NCBI GenBank assembly: GCA_025094145.1
Contig: JALLLS010000007.1
Coordinates: 620,001-684,000, forward strand
DNA from: Spinellus fusiger
Taxonomy: Eukaryota > Mucoromycota > Mucoromycetes > Mucorales > Phycomycetaceae
Direction of reading: 5' to 3'
Length of the DNA stretch: 64,000 nt
The notes under the pieces were generated by a model that searched no databases, was not told the DNA's origin, and saw nothing but the letters and a program-made list of their open reading frames with translations. Of the stretch, positions 34,201-44,649 are shown piece after piece; within the stretch, counting starts at the first letter, position 1, and each line of letters opens with the position of its first letter. The translations under genes and the position numbers were made by a program.

Positions 34201-35247
34201 GCCAATGACCAGTACTTTGAGTGAAGATGGATTTTCTTCCATGGAGGCCTCTGTAGATACAGCTGTGGGGCTCACAGGCCATTGTCAGTCTTCTCTTAAT
34301 GCCAAGATGGAATTAGACATGATAGAAGAACATATCAATGCTATTGTGAGAGAAGCCAAAGAGGCACCCATGAGTCTTCTTCTGAACAAGTACAGTGACA
34401 TTATAAGGGTGTATTGGATCTAATTCTATGTATGTTATATAGTGTAGGTATTTTTTTGGCTCATATTGGGAACATGGCTCTGTTACGACATTTGGTTAGT
34501 TTTCATTGGAAAATGTCCAGTGTAAGTCTACTTTCTTATTATTATATGACCTGTACTAAGTGTGGAAGAGGGTGGTGGTGGCTATAGTTACCTTTCAATG
34601 AAAAACAAGCACGTCAGGATGTGTCATTGCAGTGGATCTTTTCTGAATACGATGCCTTTGTAACGATTGCTCAATGGGTCATCGTTGCCTTTTCATGGTG
34701 TGGTAAAGACAACACTAAGGCCCTCAAGGCATTTGTCCGGGCAAAAATACTCGAAGAAAATTGGAAAACTCATTTACTCATGGACGTGGAGAGTATGGAT
34801 TTCCCTCATCTCGAATCTTTGGGATTTAATCCTATAGTGAGGCAGTTTGGAAAAGCCCTTTTATTGGAACTGAACAAGGCAGCTTATAAGAAAGCAAGTG
34901 AGGATAGGGATAGAACAAAAGCAATGAAAGAAGCATTATGGATTGCCTCTCAAGCTCATAAGATAATGAGACCCTCTAAAGTGTCAGAAGAAGAGACTTG
35001 CAATGCTCTTGTTGAAGTCTGGTATGGATTATTTTCAAGCCAAAGTACGGTGCTGCTCCCTGATCAACAAGAAATCCTTAATGATGTGATTACAACGTAC
35101 TTGGATGGACAGGCAGGCTCAGATTTTGAAACATCTGAGGAGTCAATGGAACAAGCGGGTGGTGGGGAAAACAATAAGATGTCTTTAGGAGAAATGTATG
35201 ACGAAGGGTACAAAATAGCCACTTTTTTATTGAATATTAAGCTTTAA
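31231..35247 (+). CDS. USP25/28-like protein with UBA domain, catalytically dead deubiquitinase
   Basis: Fourteen exons join to about 1050 residues (31231-31269, 31313-31348, 31396-31467, 31530-31695, 31797-32022, 32086-32519, 32603-32731, 32817-32892, 32939-33005, 33091-33601, 33669-34060, 34124-34394, 34448-34521, 34588-35247). A UBA-like domain (MASHEAIRQLMDLGISQEQA, ending AADYIFSG) is followed by a USP fold: PIGLRPPKHKMPFTPAVFQA, EIQKLFAFLLCSQRGYG, HIPPVLYIALENR, DPVIYLDRYL, a long coiled-coil insert, then DETWAYVLV and CWFRFCDTLVEPVTLDTVL. In active USP25/28 the first block holds NTCW and the last GHYWAY; here the Cys and His are both gone. It probably binds ubiquitin without cleaving it. 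Two introns are GC-AG and one is U12-type AT-AC. The exon 12-13 junction is uncertain. Confidence 0.78.
33006..33090 (+). other. U12-type AT-AC spliceosomal intron
   Basis: The donor is ATATCCTTT, the exact U12 consensus. The segment TCCTTGACT at 33070-33078 matches the U12 branch-site consensus (TCCTTAACT class). The acceptor AC is at 33089-33090, 14 nt beyond the branch A, within the normal U12 range. The exons join phase 0 to phase 0 (EEINCL then ILGIDQNACNFYEC) with no stop. There is no GT donor between the last conserved codons and the in-frame TAA inside the intron, and using the nearby AG shifts the frame. Confidence 0.85.
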
Positions 35248-35442
35248 AGATACTATTATTTATTTAATAAATGGTCAGTCGTAAGGGCGATATACAGAAT
35301 AAATAAACCAATGTAATCTATGTACAGAATAGGGCAGGGTAAGGAAAGGATAAGGGAAAATAGAAGGGAAAATAGAAGGAATTACAATTGGAAACACCAA
35401 CTGTAATGATGATGATAATAATAATAAAGATTGGAAGTGCAA

Positions 35443-36654
35443 TTAGTGTGTAAGGATAGTATCAAGCGATGGCTCATAGCGAGGTGTGTATTCTGGCAAG
35501 TCAAAATCAACATAGGCTGCCTCATCACCACCTACTGCCACTGCCAATGGACGCTGGTAGAGACATACTTCTTGTAGAGTCGTTGGAGATAGATCGCTGG
35601 TTGTAGGATATTCTGTAATAATAATAGGAAACTCGAGGACAAAAGGTGCTACCCTTGACTCTGTGGAGAAATGAAGAACAAGTCTCAGACGATGAGTCAC
35701 TTCCAAGAAGGGGCTAAAATGATGAACATGCATTGAGGGAGTAGTTCTGTCGATGTTTGGAATAAGTGTACGGATAAAATGCGTCTCTGAACTGTCAATA
35801 GCACTCTCAGGATGGTAACTGGCAGAAGGAAATTGAGTCACTACTGGGGCTAGGTTATGTACCACATTCTTCAAAGAGAATCTATAAGTAAATAATATAT
35901 TATAAATATAATGTTAGTATGGGTATTTTGTGTTTGTTCATGGAAGATGGGGTATCTTCTATTACCTATAAGCTTCTAATTGTTCAATGCATAATTCCAC
36001 TCTGGAGACATCCATGCATTCTTTCTCTACACTCCATCGCAAAGCAACTACCACTTCTCCAGAATCAACTGCCACTGCCTTGGGGACATCCACAGACCAC
36101 CCAAACCACTGACTCACACCATGATATGAAACACTAGGGATCATGGCACTAGGACTGGGTAAATAGTGTCGATTCACTGCCACTGGACATTGGATAGAGT
36201 GCTTTTTAAAAGGACCAGCAGATAGATTCACCACCAACTCGTACTTGACAAAGGCATGTTTTGTTTTGATGCTGGGTGGCAAATGAATAGGCAAATGAAG
36301 ACCGAAATCAATGGATTTCTCTCCTGAAAATATCAGTTCTTTCTCAATATCACAAATAGTGATTGTAGTGTGCAAATGAGTGCGATTGGCATCAAAAGCA
36401 GTCTCTGACGGCACTATGGAAGGAGAGGCTTCTATCGATAGGCCTGATTTGCCTATCAATTGAAGTGTTACTCGGTTCCACTTTACTTTACGATCGTTGA
36501 AATGTACTGTTCCCATTAGCTTTGAGCGTAGGTGAGGAGAAGTGTCTCCTGCTGAGGGACCCAAATAAAAGACAGGACCATTCAAATGCACCTTGACGGG
36601 TGGGTTTTTGTCTTTTAGAGAAGGGGATCTGCTAGGTACACTCGGTAACTTCAT
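35443..36654 (-). CDS. Alpha-arrestin (arrestin-related trafficking adaptor)
   Basis: Two exons (36654-35966 and 35881-35443, intron 84 nt) give 375 residues. The N-terminal arrestin fold covers VKVHLNGPVFYLGPSAGDT, LMGTVHFNDRKVKWNRVTLQ and the central block FGLHLPIHLPPSIKTKHAFV. The C-terminal arrestin fold lies around FLEVTHRLRLVLHFS and FVLEFPIIITEYP. Near the end is DLPEYTPRYE, an LPxY-type motif of the kind that binds WW domains of Rsp5/NEDD4 ubiquitin ligases. Such proteins link the ligase to plasma-membrane transporters for endocytosis. The first ATG after an upstream hydrophobic but unsupported frame was taken as start. It is convergent with the USP-like gene, 195 bp apart. Confidence 0.88.
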
Positions 36655-38554
36655 GGAGAAGGTGATAAAACAAACAGGCAAAAAGATAAACAAGCAAAAC
36701 AACAACAACAATTAAAAACAATAAAGAGAATTCAATATGGGAAATAAGAAATGACATGAGAGAATAAAATATAAAAGTAAGTATTTCTATTTTAGGATGA
36801 ATTGTCCTATCTGAGTCTACAAATACCCCACCCTCTAACATATAAACAACGCTCTTCATTACTGTTTCCACTCATCACCTGTTTGTTATGTTAGAGAATA
36901 GCAGAATAGATATAAAAGGAAATTATGGAGTCAACAGTGACACTGAGCAACAAGTGTTACCATGGAAATAGAGAACAGTAGCTTTTATTTTATTTATTTA
37001 TTAGACTATTTTATCATTACTCCTCAGTCACACGTCCCAGCATTCGGTCTGGCGGGTGATGTATAATCTATACAAGTCCATGTATAGAAGAGAAGAAAGA
37101 AAAAAAAGAGGGTAGTATAGGTCATGTAGGCTTCATTCACCAATAAAAACAGATGAACAGACATAGTGTAATAGACATTCTTCTGTTGATGCTGTTATAT
37201 ACTCTTATTGTATAGGAGTAGCGTATATAAAAGAAAAGAAAAAGGGGTGACATCTATTCATACAGAAGAATGTTGGGTGAATTTTAGTATTATACATTAA
37301 ATCCTGTGTCTATATTATATCACAAGACCCACTGTTGATTGTTTTACTTTATACTTTTCGTCTCTTTAGATTCTAATCATAAGAACTATATTGGCGAATG
37401 GCAGATGATATCTTCCCCAGTGAAACTACCTCAGTGAATAGTTAATACAACCAGAGGATGAAAGTGACTCCATCTCATGTCTTTATAGGGCATTATAATA
37501 AATACAGTGTGTACAATACCAAATGGCATATTTTAAAACATGTCAGTGAGAATTAAAACCCCAGTCTTCGTAATAAAACTTTTAAGTGAGTGGACTCAAG
37601 TCTTCCAAATAATAGTTTTTTAATAATCCAACTATTATGAATACTTTGATGTCTGATTTGAGCAAAGTAACGATTACAGGCGACAATGAAATATCAAAGA
37701 AATATGACCCTGATCAGTCCTGCCGCTTCATTGAGATTATACAAAAAGAAGCACTAGTACCAATAGCTGTAGAGATGGCTATAATTTCTCGTAGCTCTGC
37801 ATATAAATTGTTCCACGAGTACAACAAGAGAGATGGTACAGTGTTGCCTGTTGCTGTTTTTTAAAATAAAATAATAATAATAATAATAATAAAAGAAGGG
37901 GGCGGGAAAGAGCAGAGGCATTTCACAAAAACTCTTTATTGTGTACGGACTATTTTTATCAAGACTTTTGGTAGCGGTACCTCTTGCATGTTAATATTAT
38001 TAAGTGAGAAGTTGGCTACACCGTTTAATGGTATGACCATCTCATTCCATGAAACTGTGGGGGCTTATAACAGAGCATTGCACTCTGTCTCTTAAGTAAT
38101 CCTCAAAGTAAAATTTTGAAAGAGATTTGCTCTAAATAATTGATCTTTGACATATAATAGCGAGTAAATGAAAAGTAAGATATGTTAACTAAGAAAACGT
38201 GTTTTTATCAATAAAGCTGGATTTAATTCCCACATAATAAAAGGTAAGAAACCATCTACTTACTATTGATTGAGATTTTCTATTATTAATTTTTATACCT
38301 ATCTTAAGTGAGAATTTTAGTTTTGATTTGCCTTGTTATCATAAGAATGTAGCACTATCATCAGATGAAGGTCATCAATCTTCTAATGATCTCATAGCTA
38401 TAGGAAAAAATGATTATTCTAGTAATTATATGATTATTAAATGTAAATAGGATTTATTTTTTATAATAGTGTTTTATCCAAATTCAAAACAAAAGGACTG
38501 ATGAATGATAGGACTTGATCCAAAATTAGGTTGCTTTTTTTTTAGTGAAATATA
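36655..38554. other. Arrestin promoter and AT-rich spacer with transposon debris
   Basis: Apart from the transposase fragment at 37637-37864 I see no gene. An (AAT)n tract lies at 37866-37892. The first 200 bp beyond 36655 is the likely promoter of the arrestin gene. Confidence 0.45.
37637..37864 (+). pseudogene. N-terminal fragment of a Tc1-like transposase
   Basis: 75 codons read MNTLMSDLSKVTITGDNEIS..., then YDPDQSCRFIEIIQKEALVP and ISRSSAYKLFHEYNKRDGTV. The spacing is a helix-turn-helix DNA-binding region of the kind found at the start of Tc1/mariner transposases in Mucoromycota. The frame stops at an AAT microsatellite and no catalytic domain follows. A decayed catalytic fragment with the expected downstream character is at 41838-42660 on the other strand. 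Confidence 0.5.
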
Positions 38555-39696
38555 CACTTTTTTCGGAAAGTATTCGCACAACCTCAGAAAAAAATCGCAC
38601 ACTTTTTTTTTCACTTTTCGCACACTTTATATTTTACTTTTTGCACAAAGTGTGCGAAATTTATTAAAGGGTATGTCTACTTGAACATGTTTTAAATTTA
38701 GAAGAGGAGTAACGACAAAATCCCTTAAGATCACTAATAAGAACAGTGCTACATGCTTCAGTAATCCTCATGTTTAACGTCTCATCTTCTAAGAGCTTTT
38801 CTCTTTTAAGCTTACTCTTCACAACAGACCAAAATTGTTCAATTAGATTAAGCTCAGGAGAGTAGGGTGGAAGTTATACACATCCATAGTCACGACTTTC
38901 AATAAGTCTGCTAATACTTTCAGCTGCGTGGATAGGTGCATTATCCATTATTATACAATGTCCTTTAAATTCATTGTAAAGATCCAAAACATCCAAAGTG
39001 CTTGCAATAAAGTTAAAGTAATGATCAGTAACTGTTCAGTAAGACTGTCCATTGCTTGATCTAACGTTGCAGAAGGGTGATCCAAAAACTTCTCAGAAAG
39101 ATGTTTCTTATGGTCTTTATTTAATAATGCTGGTCGGCCCATTTTTGGGGTCTCTACTGGCTCAACTTCGAGATCTCTGTTCATATTTTGCATGATTTGT
39201 TCCTGATCTCTTTTAAGCCAGTCGTATGCGGTTCGACGAGCAATAACCAACTGCTTAGCTGCTTTACCTGAAGTCATATCTAGTTCATAAACTAGATGAA
39301 AAAAGTGACCTTTAACATCACTACCATGTTTCTTGTAGTAAGACACAGGTGCTGGAGTAGAAGTTGTATTCTTTTTGGTGGCCTTGGGTTTTGGCTGAGG
39401 CTTCTCGGGTGGTTTTAAGTCCAAGTAAGTACTGTAGTCTACGATATTTTGAAGAGGAGAAGATCCTTTATCTACATCCATCAATATAGGCTCATTGCCC
39501 GGTTCATCGATAGTATTTCCCTGTCCATCTTCATAGTAGATTTGTAAGCTCATTGTTGAAAAAATTGCATTTCGAAAAGTGTGCAAAAAGAATTTATGAA
39601 ATTGTGCAAAAAGTGAAATATAAAGTGTGCGAAAAGTGAAAAAAAAAAGTGTGCGATTTTTTTCTGAGGTTGTGCGAATACTTTCCGAAAAAAGTG
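38555..39696 (-). mobile_element. Tc1/mariner element with 93-bp inverted repeats, internally deleted
   Basis: The left end (38555-38647) begins CACTTTTTTCGGAAAGTATT and the right end (39604-39696), read in reverse, begins identically. The ends differ by about one indel and one substitution over 93 bp. TA dinucleotides flank it at 38553-38554 and 39697-39698. The repeats contain sub-repeats of TCGCACACTTT, likely transposase binding sites. The close match of the ends points to recent mobility. The 1142-bp length is short for an autonomous element and the transposase has lost its central part. Confidence 0.88.
38700..39553 (-). pseudogene. Tc1-like transposase with central deletion
   Basis: Read on the minus strand from ATG 39553 (MSLQIYYEDGQGNTIDEPG). 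A helix-turn-helix region follows (LDMTSGKAAKQLVIARRTAY) and a linker with KMGRPALLNKDHKKHLSEKF. Then the frame jumps to the C-terminal part of the catalytic domain: CIIMDNAPIHAAESI (second catalytic Asp) and PPYSPELNLIEQFWSVVKSK (catalytic Glu), with an in-frame TAA between them. The segment with the first catalytic Asp is missing, so this copy cannot transpose by itself. Confidence 0.82.
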
Positions 39697-39698
39697 TA

Positions 39699-41125
39699 CA
39701 GCTCTTTTCTTACTTTTCAATTACTATGGTTACACTTATGTGCCAGTTGTAGTTGAACCTACGCACATGCCCCATCTTACTTATCAGTGGTGTGCCATTG
39801 ATGGGTGCTACTTTTGTTAGACATGTCTCTGTGTTGACTATGAATACAATAAATAGCCTTTATACCTAATGGTATGGAACTAAATAATAAGTACAGCTCC
39901 TCTATAAGAGTGTTTATAGCACAAAAAAGTAGTTTTATTGCAAGGTTACCCTTGGCATCTTTGCCCTATTCTGGCAGTGAGGTTGTCTGTTGTTTCTTTC
40001 GATATTTTACCTTATTCAACCATCATGGCAGCCTCTGAACCTCACACTATTTCCTACAGTATTAAGAAGCACGTTGAACACGCAAGATACATTGGCCATA
40101 GTAGTGTTCATGTTCAGCACCTCGTGTAAGATGACTGAAGAATTCTTGAAGCTGTATAAAAGGTATAACAGCTTCAAGAATTTCTGGTAAAGATGTTCAC
40201 GGTCTTGGATGAGTCAGCCATTATGAAAAAGTAGTGTCATATATATAAATAAAAATAAAAAGAGATAGTGTATGTTATTTTTTTAGTATAAAAATAGCCG
40301 AGAAAAAAGAAAAAGAAAAGACTTTTACTCGATCACTAGGGGGGTTTTTTTATGCAGTCTGAATAGCAAAGAATATAATTAGAGAGTAGTAATTGAAAGA
40401 GTAGGCAAAAGAATGATGGGCACAAGAAGGTGGGTATGAAGTTTAAAATACTAACAGGTAATATATTACATATGAATTTTCGCAGATATACTACTAGCAA
40501 GATCACTAAAGCAAGAAGGGATCTACAGGTGATAATAATAAAGAAATATATTTATACACTTAAATAATATGTGATGTCTTGCCCAGTTTCTCCACCATGT
40601 AATGTTAGGTAAAGGTAGATCGTAAGAGACATATGGGGTCTTTGAGTAGGGCAGCCAATGTCACAGATAAAAGGGTTTAAGGAAGGATTCGGGAGATGTC
40701 CTTGTCAGTACAAGGAGTATCTGGCAGAAAATAAAGATAATAATGTAGCATATACTTCTATAAATCCTAGCAGAGACTGAGAGAATGCCAATGAAAGAAA
40801 TAGAAACACACAAATAACAGAATCAAAGTAAGAAACCGTCAACTGTTTATGTCTTGGAGTCTATAGTACTTCATCAGCCTCAAAGTATTACTCGGATAAA
40901 GCTGTTGTTTATTAATGTATAGAATATGTGAGTTTATACAGCTATGAAAAGGCTCATATCAGTAACTTAACAAATCTTTATAGACCTTTCTTGTACATTT
41001 ATTCATCTACTTACATCTATTCAAATTGAGGCGTCCAGCCTCTTTATTTTACAGTATCTTTTTGTAAGATAGTCTTTTTTTTTAATGTCTTTATCAACCA
41101 TAATATTCTTTCATGTTTGAACAAC
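39699..41125. other. Spacer with one strong hairpin and no supported gene
   Basis: Short frames at 39938-40190 show no domain. The hairpin at 40141-40182 is described separately. The remainder is AT-rich. Confidence 0.5.
40141..40182. repeat. 15-bp perfect inverted repeat
   Basis: aattcttgaagctgt at 40141-40155 pairs with acagcttcaagaatt at 40168-40182 around a 12-nt loop. There is no T tract typical of a terminator, and no host gene is near. Confidence 0.7.
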
Positions 41126-41127
41126 TA

Positions 41128-41829
41128 CAGTATCCGGCAAAATAACTATAATTCTATTCATATTCTAACTTTTTTTTTTTACTCAAAAAACTCATTTATA
41201 AATATTTATATACTTATTCCTCTTTTTTTCCCCACTATAACATATATATTATGTCTAACACCACTGAATAAGCCATCAAGCCTATTGGAAACAAGAAAAA
41301 CATCAATGACTTCACTGGTCAACTTATTGTTCACGAGGCCACAGTAAATGGCACCAGACACGTGGATAGTGCAGCCATGTTTGGCGTCAGTCATCCCACT
41401 GTCAGCCTTATCATAAAGAGATAAAGGGAAACTGCCAGTTTCATATCAGAGAAGGGCTCTAGATGAAAGCCTATTCCGAGGAAGAGGAACGAGAGAGAAG
41501 TTGTATGCGAGGTGGAAAGGAATTCATTTCAGACAATGGATCAGCTTCACAAGCAGATGACCACCAAAGAAGTTACCAACAAGCTCATTGCCAGCATGCA
41601 TCGGAGATGTAGGGCTGTGATAGAGGCCAATGATAGAAGCACCAAATATTAAGGGTTTCCACCCAATAACTTTGTATTTATTATCCTGTTGACCTTTTTT
41701 ATACTCTATCTTATTTTGAAGTCTCTAATGTGTGTGTTTAATGTGTATTTTTATTACAAAGAATAAGTATTTCCTTATACAAGAATTATATCAGAAAATA
41801 AAATAAATTAGTGTTTAAACCGGACACTG
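41128..41829 (+). mobile_element. Short Tc1/mariner derivative (family A) with TA duplication
   Basis: The left end, CAGTATCCGG at 41128, and the right end, complement CAGTGTCCGG ending at 41829, are flanked by TA at 41126-41127 and 41830-41831. The 702-bp interior begins a transposase (MSNTTE, then a stop). A helix-turn-helix segment (DSAAMFGVSHPTVSLIIKR) is followed by stops, and there is no catalytic domain. It is a deleted, non-autonomous copy of the family at 1-418. Confidence 0.88.
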
Positions 41830-41837
41830 TATAACAT

Positions 41838-42660
41838 CTCTATTGATAACTTCAAAAGCTGAATTTCTCCTAGAAGGCCTTGTATTAATATCAAAACCAG
41901 ATTCGTTAATAAAAACACAATTTCCAGGATAATCTATATCTGTTGAAATCAAGTATTGGACCCATTCATCTCTCTCATTCATACACTTCTCGTCATTACA
42001 AGCAACAGACTGACAAGCAGGTGTTTTTCTAGATGATAAACCCCATTCGCTGACAATAAATATAATAACTGTGGTTATTTTTTAAATGAAAACCATTGAA
42101 TGATTCTATAAGACTATCTTAAGCTTCTTCAGCTGTTACAGATGGTTTATGTTTATAGAATTTGACTAGATAGCATTTCTATTTTTCCTGTAGTTGACTT
42201 TTAGGATGGTTAACTAAATTCACCTGCTTTTCACATCTATTCCATTCAGACTCATTTTTAATTCTTTTGGTCCAAGTCTATACAGTACATCAATAATGCC
42301 AGCTATTCTTCAAGGTTTTGCAGTTGGAAAAAGAACCTTATCTTCAAATAGTAGAGAAATAAAGTTTTTTGATTCTCGGTATGTTAACTATAGCCATTAT
42401 CAGCATGTCATCTCTCTACTTTAACTACAACTTTATGATTTCTAAGTTTTCATCTTTGGGATCCAGTTCAATCGGAATGGGTTTTACGCCTCTTCTTATT
42501 CTGTTAAATTTGATAAATTCTTCAAATTAGACTCATGTCCTTTTTCAATGATAGAATCCATAACACCATCATCTTACTCTTTAGTGATTCTAACTTGTCT
42601 ATCCTTTATAAATAAATGTGTTTCTTGCTACGACTCATGTTTAAAAATATAAAGACACTA
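41838..42660 (-). pseudogene. Decayed DDE transposase fragment
   Basis: On the minus strand the best-preserved part reads NERDEWVQYLISTDIDYPGN, then CVFINESGFDINTRPSRRNS. This matches the start of a Tc1-like DDE domain, in which the expected Asp of the DEAGF block has become Asn (NESGF). Upstream the frame is full of stops. No inverted ends were found for this copy. Confidence 0.6.
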
Positions 42661-43164
42661 TTTGACTATAAAAGTCTGCTATTTAGATTTTTCAAGACCG
42701 CTACTTGGAAGACTTGAGTATTCTCATTGGTTAGTTTTATCATGATCATCTGGATTTTCAACCCCCGCTGGTTGGAGTTTAAGACCCGCCAATTGAACCC
42801 ATCAGCACTGCTATAGTGCTTCCTCTCTCAATTGGTTACTTTACCGATAATATTGGTTCATTTGGAGATTTCAATTGGATACTTTACCAATAATATTGAT
42901 CAAAGGTAAACAGAGAGATACTAATTTTTCTTTTTTGGTAGTGTTCAATTGAACTCATTAGCACTGTGGCAGTAGTAATGGCTACGAATAGCAATGCTAT
43001 TACATAGAACTATAGAAATCCCTCATATATCACTGTAAAGACTACTCTATGCAATTGCAATACTACTATGATTGTAATACTATCACAGATGACAGTGTTG
43101 GTGACACACACACACACACACAATACTATACAACTACAGTTCAAAGTATTTTTCATTTTATTTC
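42661..43164. other. Spacer with a short CA microsatellite
   Basis: It holds a (CA)n tract at 43107-43122 and a partial direct repeat containing TTGGTTACTTTACC and TTGGATACTTTACC (about 42830-42895). No gene is seen. Confidence 0.4.
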
Positions 43165-43416
43165 TTGGGTGTGAGATGCTATTCGTGCATTGGACATATT
43201 AGCCAACCTATGAGATTGTTTGAAAACTATACAAGTACAGCCATAAGTAGTAGGGATGATAGCACCTCCATGGAGGAAGACAGTGAGGGTCCTGGTCTTA
43301 TTCTATACACTCCAAACTACATAAAATGGTCATTGGATCACAAAGGTACCAAGTTGATTCCTTTCTCTAATGAAGGAGTCCCATGGCCTACAGGGGATCA
43401 CTCCAAGACGCAATGA
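43165..43416 (+). other. Unrecognised open frame, possible exon
   Basis: 84 codons, from a GTG; the first ATG is at about 43210. Sequence includes SMEEDSEGPGLILYTPNYIK and GTKLIPFSNEGVPWPTGDHS. The composition looks more protein-like than the surrounding AT-rich DNA. It might be an exon of the gene suggested by the next entry, but I could not join the two with convincing splice sites. Confidence 0.2.
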
Positions 43417-43709
43417 AAGAGCAAACCTACTAGTAGCCTATGACTATTTTCTTTGTTATAACATCTCACGGTGAGTATGAAAATAGAAGAAAAAAGTACA
43501 ACGATTCAATCCCATTTCTTGTTGTCTTGGTAATGCCAGGAAATACAAAAAAAAACACACACACGCACACCTATAAAATAACAAAGCATTTCTATAGGTA
43601 TGCTTCTTCCTTTGTATCTATAAGAAGGATACCACATGCATTATAGGTGGTTTCTATCTGATCTCTTATATTTTTGGTTATGAACTGTAGTCATTATAGT
43701 GTGGTATAG

Positions 43710-44282
43710 ATGAACAGGTCTACCCCCTCTACTTTTTTCAGACCTCTGCTGTATCTTGGGCCCATTCTCCTGCTGTGCTACACTCATGATAGAATGGGTC
43801 TTTTAGGCCGCTTTCTTACAGGTCAATTCATAGTACCCCACTCGTGCTGGAGGGTTATATTTTTATTTTTATCTTTATTTTCACCGATCCTCATGTTTAT
43901 TGCATGGTTATTTATTGTGGCAATAAAAATAGAGGTTTCATTATCCACTGATTCACTGACACTCTCCTACAAGCACAGTGATCTGCAAATATATAACCCC
44001 ACGCTCTGTACATCCTTGTGGGAAGTTGTGTTTCTTTGTATCAGCCATTCACGTAGCCCTACACCAATTAGAAATGAAAGAAAAATGAAAAGGGTTACTA
44101 TTGTTTTTTTTTTCTTTTTTTTCCCTTTTTCATTAAATCACACAGTCCATTCTATACAACACTATAGCCTACTCGGTCGGTCGGTATGTGAACTTTATCG
44201 ATGCAAGGCACATTGCATTTTCATATCTCGACATTTCCATAGACAAGTACCAGTGATAGTGATAAGTCAGAATAATACCTAA
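43710..44282 (+). CDS. Possible small membrane protein, unrecognised
   Basis: An open frame of 190 codons from ATG 43710 with two strongly hydrophobic stretches, PLLYLGPILLLCYTH and VIFLFLSLFSPILMFIAWLF. A typical splice acceptor (CTACTTTTTTCAG) ends at 43740, so the real exon may start there and belong to a longer gene upstream. The last third crosses a T-rich tract and is probably untranslated. No family is recognised; it may be chance. Confidence 0.25.
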   Translation: MNRSTPSTFFRPLLYLGPILLLCYTHDRMGLLGRFLTGQFIVPHSCWRVIFLFLSLFSPILMFIAWLFIVAIKIEVSLSTDSLTLSYKHSDLQIYNPTLCTSLWEVVFLCISHSRSPTPIRNERKMKRVTIVFFFFFFPFSLNHTVHSIQHYSLLGRSVCELYRCKAHCIFISRHFHRQVPVIVISQNNT

Positions 44283-44470
44283 TACTAATAATACTTAATA
44301 CCTAATACTAATAATACTTAATACCTAATACTAATAATACTTAATACCTAATACTAATAATACTTAATACCTAATACTAATAATACTAAATACTTAATAC
44401 TTAATACTTAATACTAAATACTTAATACTTAATACTTAACACCAACACCAACACCAACACCAACACTAAT
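44279..44470. repeat. TAATAC-type tandem repeat
   Basis: Units of about 23 bp (CTAATACTAATAATACTTAATAC) repeat five times from 44279, then degenerate into TACTTAATAC and ACCAAC units to 44467. It lies just beyond the 3' end of the SR-type gene on the minus strand. Confidence 0.8.
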
Positions 44471-44649
44471 AACAGCAGCAGTATGAATGACGCTAAAGAG
44501 ACCCGACTTTATTATTATTCCTAGAATCTATGCTTATGCTAGGCATAATAATAGTAACATTAACAAAGCAAGAAACACCACACCCTTCACAGACACCACA
44601 GACACCACAGACACCACACCTTTCACAGCCTATAAGTGAAGAAAGAGGA

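Noticed and set aside
39938..40190. Two overlapping short open frames near the hairpin
   Set aside because: They are under 70 codons, with no domain and no splice support; the hairpin is the only structured part.
44279..44470. Regularly spaced repeats resembling a CRISPR array
   Set aside because: Units are contiguous simple repeats without unique spacers, and the genome is eukaryotic.
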